From the NCBI GenBank assembly GCA_902800215.1, contig CADCDS010000026.1, positions 1,610 through 36,693 of the forward strand: a stretch of 35,084 nt of DNA. Reading direction: 5' to 3'. Source of the stretch: an uncultured Bacteroidales bacterium. GTDB lineage: Bacteria; Bacteroidota; Bacteroidia; Bacteroidales; Paludibacteraceae. The notes below the pieces were generated by a model, which saw nothing but the letters and a program-made list of their open reading frames with translations, was not told the DNA's origin and made no database searches. Every line of letters begins with the position of its first letter. Within the stretch, counting starts at the first letter, position 1. Below are positions 32,143 through 35,084 of the stretch, piece by piece. The position numbers were made by a program, and so were the translations under genes.

Positions 32143-32194
32143 CAAAACCAATTTATAATTAACCGAGCCGGAGGTTATAGAAAAGCCGGCAAAT
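32143..32194 (+). repeat. 52-bp direct repeat upstream of the repeat-protein gene, copy 2
   Basis: Matches 31457-31508 at 49 of 52 bp. It ends 19 bp before the ATG at 32214, so it is probably in the 5' leader or promoter of that gene. Confidence 0.88.
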
Positions 32195-32213
32195 AAATCA
32201 GAACAACGAATAT

Positions 32214-35084
32214 ATGAGAAGATTAGGTTTCATATTACTCACGGGAATTTGTCTCCTCGTTTTCGTTGTGCCCATTTCTGCGCAAGAAATTCCTGATTTT
32301 ATTACCGATTCGCTGACTATGGATAGCATAGCTATCGATAGTCTTGATCCGGATCCGGAATGGTATGTTGCACCATTAGTTCGCGAAGCGGATTTCGCTC
32401 CCCGTCGTGCTGCAGCAGCCAATTGCCCGGTGGACTCCGTCCTTACCTTCAATGTCGATTCCGTATTGGTGGAAGTGACGGTCTATGAGTATGGCGACAC
32501 CACTCGTACGTTGGTATGGACGGTGAATGCAGACGGAAGCCGTGTCGGCAAATCCCGCACCGAATCCGCCTCTACCGCTACTACTTCCTATTCCGCTACT
32601 TATGCCTGGGATGCAGCTACCAACGATTGGAAAGGAACATCCAAAGAGGAACATACCTATAATTCTGCCAACAAAGAGACGACGCGTATCATCTATAACA
32701 CCTGGCTCAATAATGAATGGGTGGCGGATACCAAATATACATGGGCGTATGATGCAGCAGGTAGGGAGTCGGAATATACCACCTATTCCCGTAATACAAC
32801 CACGAATGAGCTGGTGCTTTCCCAACAGCGTATTCGGGAGTGGTACAATAACAGCAAACTCACTTTGGAGATCCAGTACACCGCCCATAACGGTACGGCT
32901 TGGTCGGCAGGAACGAAGAAAGTCTATGACTATGATGCTTCCGGCAACCAGATCGAATATACGTACTATAGTTCCTTGTCAAATGGCAATTGGGTAGGTT
33001 TGACGCATGAGGTTTGGACGTACACTTCCGGCAAGAAGACCTATTATGAGAAACAGACATGGTCTAATGGAGACTGGGTGAACGATACGAAAGAGGTATG
33101 GGAGTTCAATACGGCAGGTAAACAAACCTTGCATGAGAAATACAATGGTTCCAATAGTACTTGGACGTTGGCTTTGCAAGAGAACTCCGGTTATGATGAG
33201 GCAGGTAATAATACCTTGATTGAGAACTATTCTCTTACCAATAATGTTTGGACGGGTACAAAGAAAGAGGAGTACACCTTCAATGCCGCCAAAAAGAAAA
33301 CAAGCACCGTTATTTATCAGTGGACGAACGGCGCATGGGTGGGTAAATCAAAGGAACTTTGGGCATTCAATGCTGCCAACAAGCAGACCTTGCACGAGAA
33401 ATACAGCTGGTCTAACGGCGATTGGTCGCTCACCTTGCAAGAGAACTCCGGTTATGATGCAGCAGGGAATAACGATTTGATTGAGAACTACAATGTAAGT
33501 AATGGTACCTTTACCGGCACAAAGAAAGAGGAATACACCTTCAAAGGCACTAAAAAAACCGTTGTAATCAAATACAAATGGTCTAACGGCGTGTTTGTCT
33601 ATAATACAAAAGCCGTTACGGATGTAGATGATGCCGGTAACAGCATTGAGACGGCCAATTATAATTGGTCGAATGATGCATGGGTAGGAACGGGCACACG
33701 CACGCTTCAAACGTTCAATAGCAGTAAGAAAGTTACCGAGAAAATAACCCAGACATGGCCTACAGGATCCGCTGATTGGGTGAATAAGACCTGTACTACA
33801 ACGGTCTATTCCGGCGCTAACAAGATGCAGGAATTGTATTCTAATTGGTCGAACGATGCTTGGGTTGCTTCCAAACGCACGGATTACCATTATAATGCAT
33901 CTAATAAAAACGACACCACAACGTCATATACCTATAGCGATGACGAGTGGAAATATGCTAACCGAACGGTCAACACCTTCAACGCAAATGGAACTAATAT
34001 CATGACCCATAATGCCAAATGGCAAGATAATGCATGGGTAATGACCTCTATGACGCGTACGGATATCAGCGATATGACGGTAGATGGTATCCGTCAGACC
34101 CTCTATGCACAATGGCAATGTGGCGCTGATTCGGTGTGGAAAGGTATACAAAAAGATACTTCTTCGTATACTTCATCGGGTAAGAAAATCATGGAAGCGC
34201 ATTATACCTCGTGGGCGAACAATGCGTGGGTGCCCTCGTACAAAATCGAACATGAGTATGATGAGGCTGATCGCGAAATCCTCAATCGTCGTATGGATTG
34301 GGTCAATAATAAATGGCAAGGGCACTATCTCTTTGAATACGAATACGATGACCTGGATCGTCAGATTGCCTATACGTATTACGGCGATTGGAATAATAGT
34401 ACTAACTCTTGGATAGGTAGTTCGAAATACGATTATGTGTATGGACCGAATGGAAAGTATTCGCAACAAGTAATGTACAAATGGCAGAATAATCAATGGG
34501 TAGGTTTGTTCCAGTATTTCTATACCTATGATGCTTCTGATCGCGAAGTAGAACAACTCGTTCAAAGTTATTCGAATGGTAATTGGAAAAACAGCCAATT
34601 GTATATACATGAATATAATGGATCGCAATTATGGAAGAATAATGAGTATCGCTGGATAAATGAACAATGGATATTTAGTTCGCGCAACGAATCGTATTAT
34701 GATGAAGATGCTCAAGCTAAACTAAGAAGAAAAGTCAATGGCTCGTGGAGTAATGGAAATGTCATTTCCTTTACCGACAAGTTGTATTCCTATGCTTGCG
34801 ATCCCCGTTACTACACCATTCGCTTCGTCAATTACGATGGAACAGAATTGTCAGCCGCGCAGATAGAAGAAGGCCATACACCAGTATATGATGGCGAAGA
34901 GCCTTCTAAACAGGAAGATCCTGAATTTACTTACGCCTTCGCCGGTTGGACTCCGTCTGTCGTACCGGTTACAGGGAATGCCACCTATACCGCTACCAAG
35001 CGCAGTTATACGATTACATGGCTCAATGAGGATGGCACTGAGATTTCGCACGAGACTATGGAATATGGTGCTACACCCTCGCAC
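32214..35084 (+). CDS. Large secreted YD/RHS-like repeat protein with InlB-type repeats (3' end outside window)
   Basis: An open frame of 957 codons from ATG 32214 to the window edge with no stop. Signal peptide 1-24 (PISA). After an acidic linker (to about 80), residues 85-870 consist of many tandem units of about 40-45 residues. Their pattern is W-NG-WV--TK--W-FN-A-K-T---KY, alternating with Y-YD-AGN--E, resembling YD/RHS-like or DUF3836-type repeats of Bacteroidales. From about 870 the protein changes to InlB/Listeria-Bacteroides repeats (YTIRFVNYDGTELS, FAGWTPSVVPVTGNATYTAT). Adjacent units near codons 293-380 and 380-467 are close copies. Probably a surface adhesin. Its upstream 52-bp element is shared with the membrane-protein gene. 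Confidence 0.88.
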   Translation, partial: MRRLGFILLTGICLLVFVVPISAQEIPDFITDSLTMDSIAIDSLDPDPEWYVAPLVREADFAPRRAAAANCPVDSVLTFNVDSVLVEVTVYEYGDTTRTLVWTVNADGSRVGKSRTESASTATTSYSATYAWDAATNDWKGTSKEEHTYNSANKETTRIIYNTWLNNEWVADTKYTWAYDAAGRESEYTTYSRNTTTNELVLSQQRIREWYNNSKLTLEIQYTAHNGTAWSAGTKKVYDYDASGNQIEYTYYSSLSNGNWVGLTHEVWTYTSGKKTYYEKQTWSNGDWVNDTKEVWEFNTAGKQTLHEKYNGSNSTWTLALQENSGYDEAGNNTLIENYSLTNNVWTGTKKEEYTFNAAKKKTSTVIYQWTNGAWVGKSKELWAFNAANKQTLHEKYSWSNGDWSLTLQENSGYDAAGNNDLIENYNVSNGTFTGTKKEEYTFKGTKKTVVIKYKWSNGVFVYNTKAVTDVDDAGNSIETANYNWSNDAWVGTGTRTLQTFNSSKKVTEKITQTWPTGSADWVNKTCTTTVYSGANKMQELYSNWSNDAWVASKRTDYHYNASNKNDTTTSYTYSDDEWKYANRTVNTFNANGTNIMTHNAKWQDNAWVMTSMTRTDISDMTVDGIRQTLYAQWQCGADSVWKGIQKDTSSYTSSGKKIMEAHYTSWANNAWVPSYKIEHEYDEADREILNRRMDWVNNKWQGHYLFEYEYDDLDRQIAYTYYGDWNNSTNSWIGSSKYDYVYGPNGKYSQQVMYKWQNNQWVGLFQYFYTYDASDREVEQLVQSYSNGNWKNSQLYIHEYNGSQLWKNNEYRWINEQWIFSSRNESYYDEDAQAKLRRKVNGSWSNGNVISFTDKLYSYACDPRYYTIRFVNYDGTELSAAQIEEGHTPVYDGEEPSKQEDPEFTYAFAGWTPSVVPVTGNATYTATKRSYTITWLNEDGTEISHETMEYGATPSH

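Noticed and set aside
1-35084. Superintegron-like cassette array
   Set aside because: One-strand orientation and toxin-antitoxin pairs are suggestive, but there are no attC-like sites after each gene and no integrase in the window.

Overview
The window looks like an accessory stretch of a Bacteroidales chromosome, probably from a host-associated or metagenomic lineage. The evidence is the promoter type (TTTG, about 20 bp, then TAnnTTTG, with no Shine-Dalgarno), the large secreted proteins built from BspA leucine-rich repeats, InlB-type B-repeats and GLUG-like repeats, and short C-terminal beta-domains resembling type IX secretion (T9SS) sorting domains. Every gene I can support is on the + strand. 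I see no rRNA, tRNA, IS element, prophage or CRISPR array.

Layout: (1) 1-760, the tail of an unknown gene and a YafQ-type toxin-antitoxin pair. (2) 963-4364, a secreted two-module protein. (3) 4570-5703, an AAA ATPase. (4) 5954-14099, a four-gene surface operon: a 1918-residue BspA-like protein, two small secreted proteins and an outer-membrane barrel. (5) 14431-15744, a DUF234-type ATPase. (6) 16000-21182, a small secreted protein with a sorting-like tail, overlapping by 4 bp a 1570-residue C10 (streptopain-like) cysteine peptidase with LRRs. (7) 21366-22733, an AAA_14/DUF4143 ATPase with its own operator array. (8) 22867-23482, a PIN toxin-antitoxin pair. (9) 23782-30019, two tandem small/large secreted pairs. 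(10) 30164-31247, a probable untranslated transcript and a ParE/RelE pair. (11) 31549-32103, a small membrane protein. (12) 32214 to the window end, a long repeat protein that runs off the edge.

Three observations stand out. First, in the operon at 5954-13138 an InlB-type repeat appears cut in half at both gene junctions. The C-terminus of one protein carries the first half, and the mature N-terminus of the next, after its own signal peptide, carries the second half. This suggests head-to-tail joining of separately exported subunits. Second, four transcription units for secreted proteins share an upstream element of 18-bp direct repeats at an exact 21-bp period. In the three with a recognisable -7 box, the proximal repeat starts exactly 38 bp before it and the -33 TTTG is absent. 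This looks like one activator-controlled surface regulon. Third, tandem 7-bp repeats sit in gene junctions and inside signal-peptide and loop codons, including four perfect heptamers in the signal peptide of the barrel protein, a plausible phase-variation switch.

A recurring plan is a large exported protein without a sorting tail, translationally coupled to a small exported protein with one. The ATPases and toxin-antitoxin pairs between these units use ordinary promoters and look like independent accessory cassettes.
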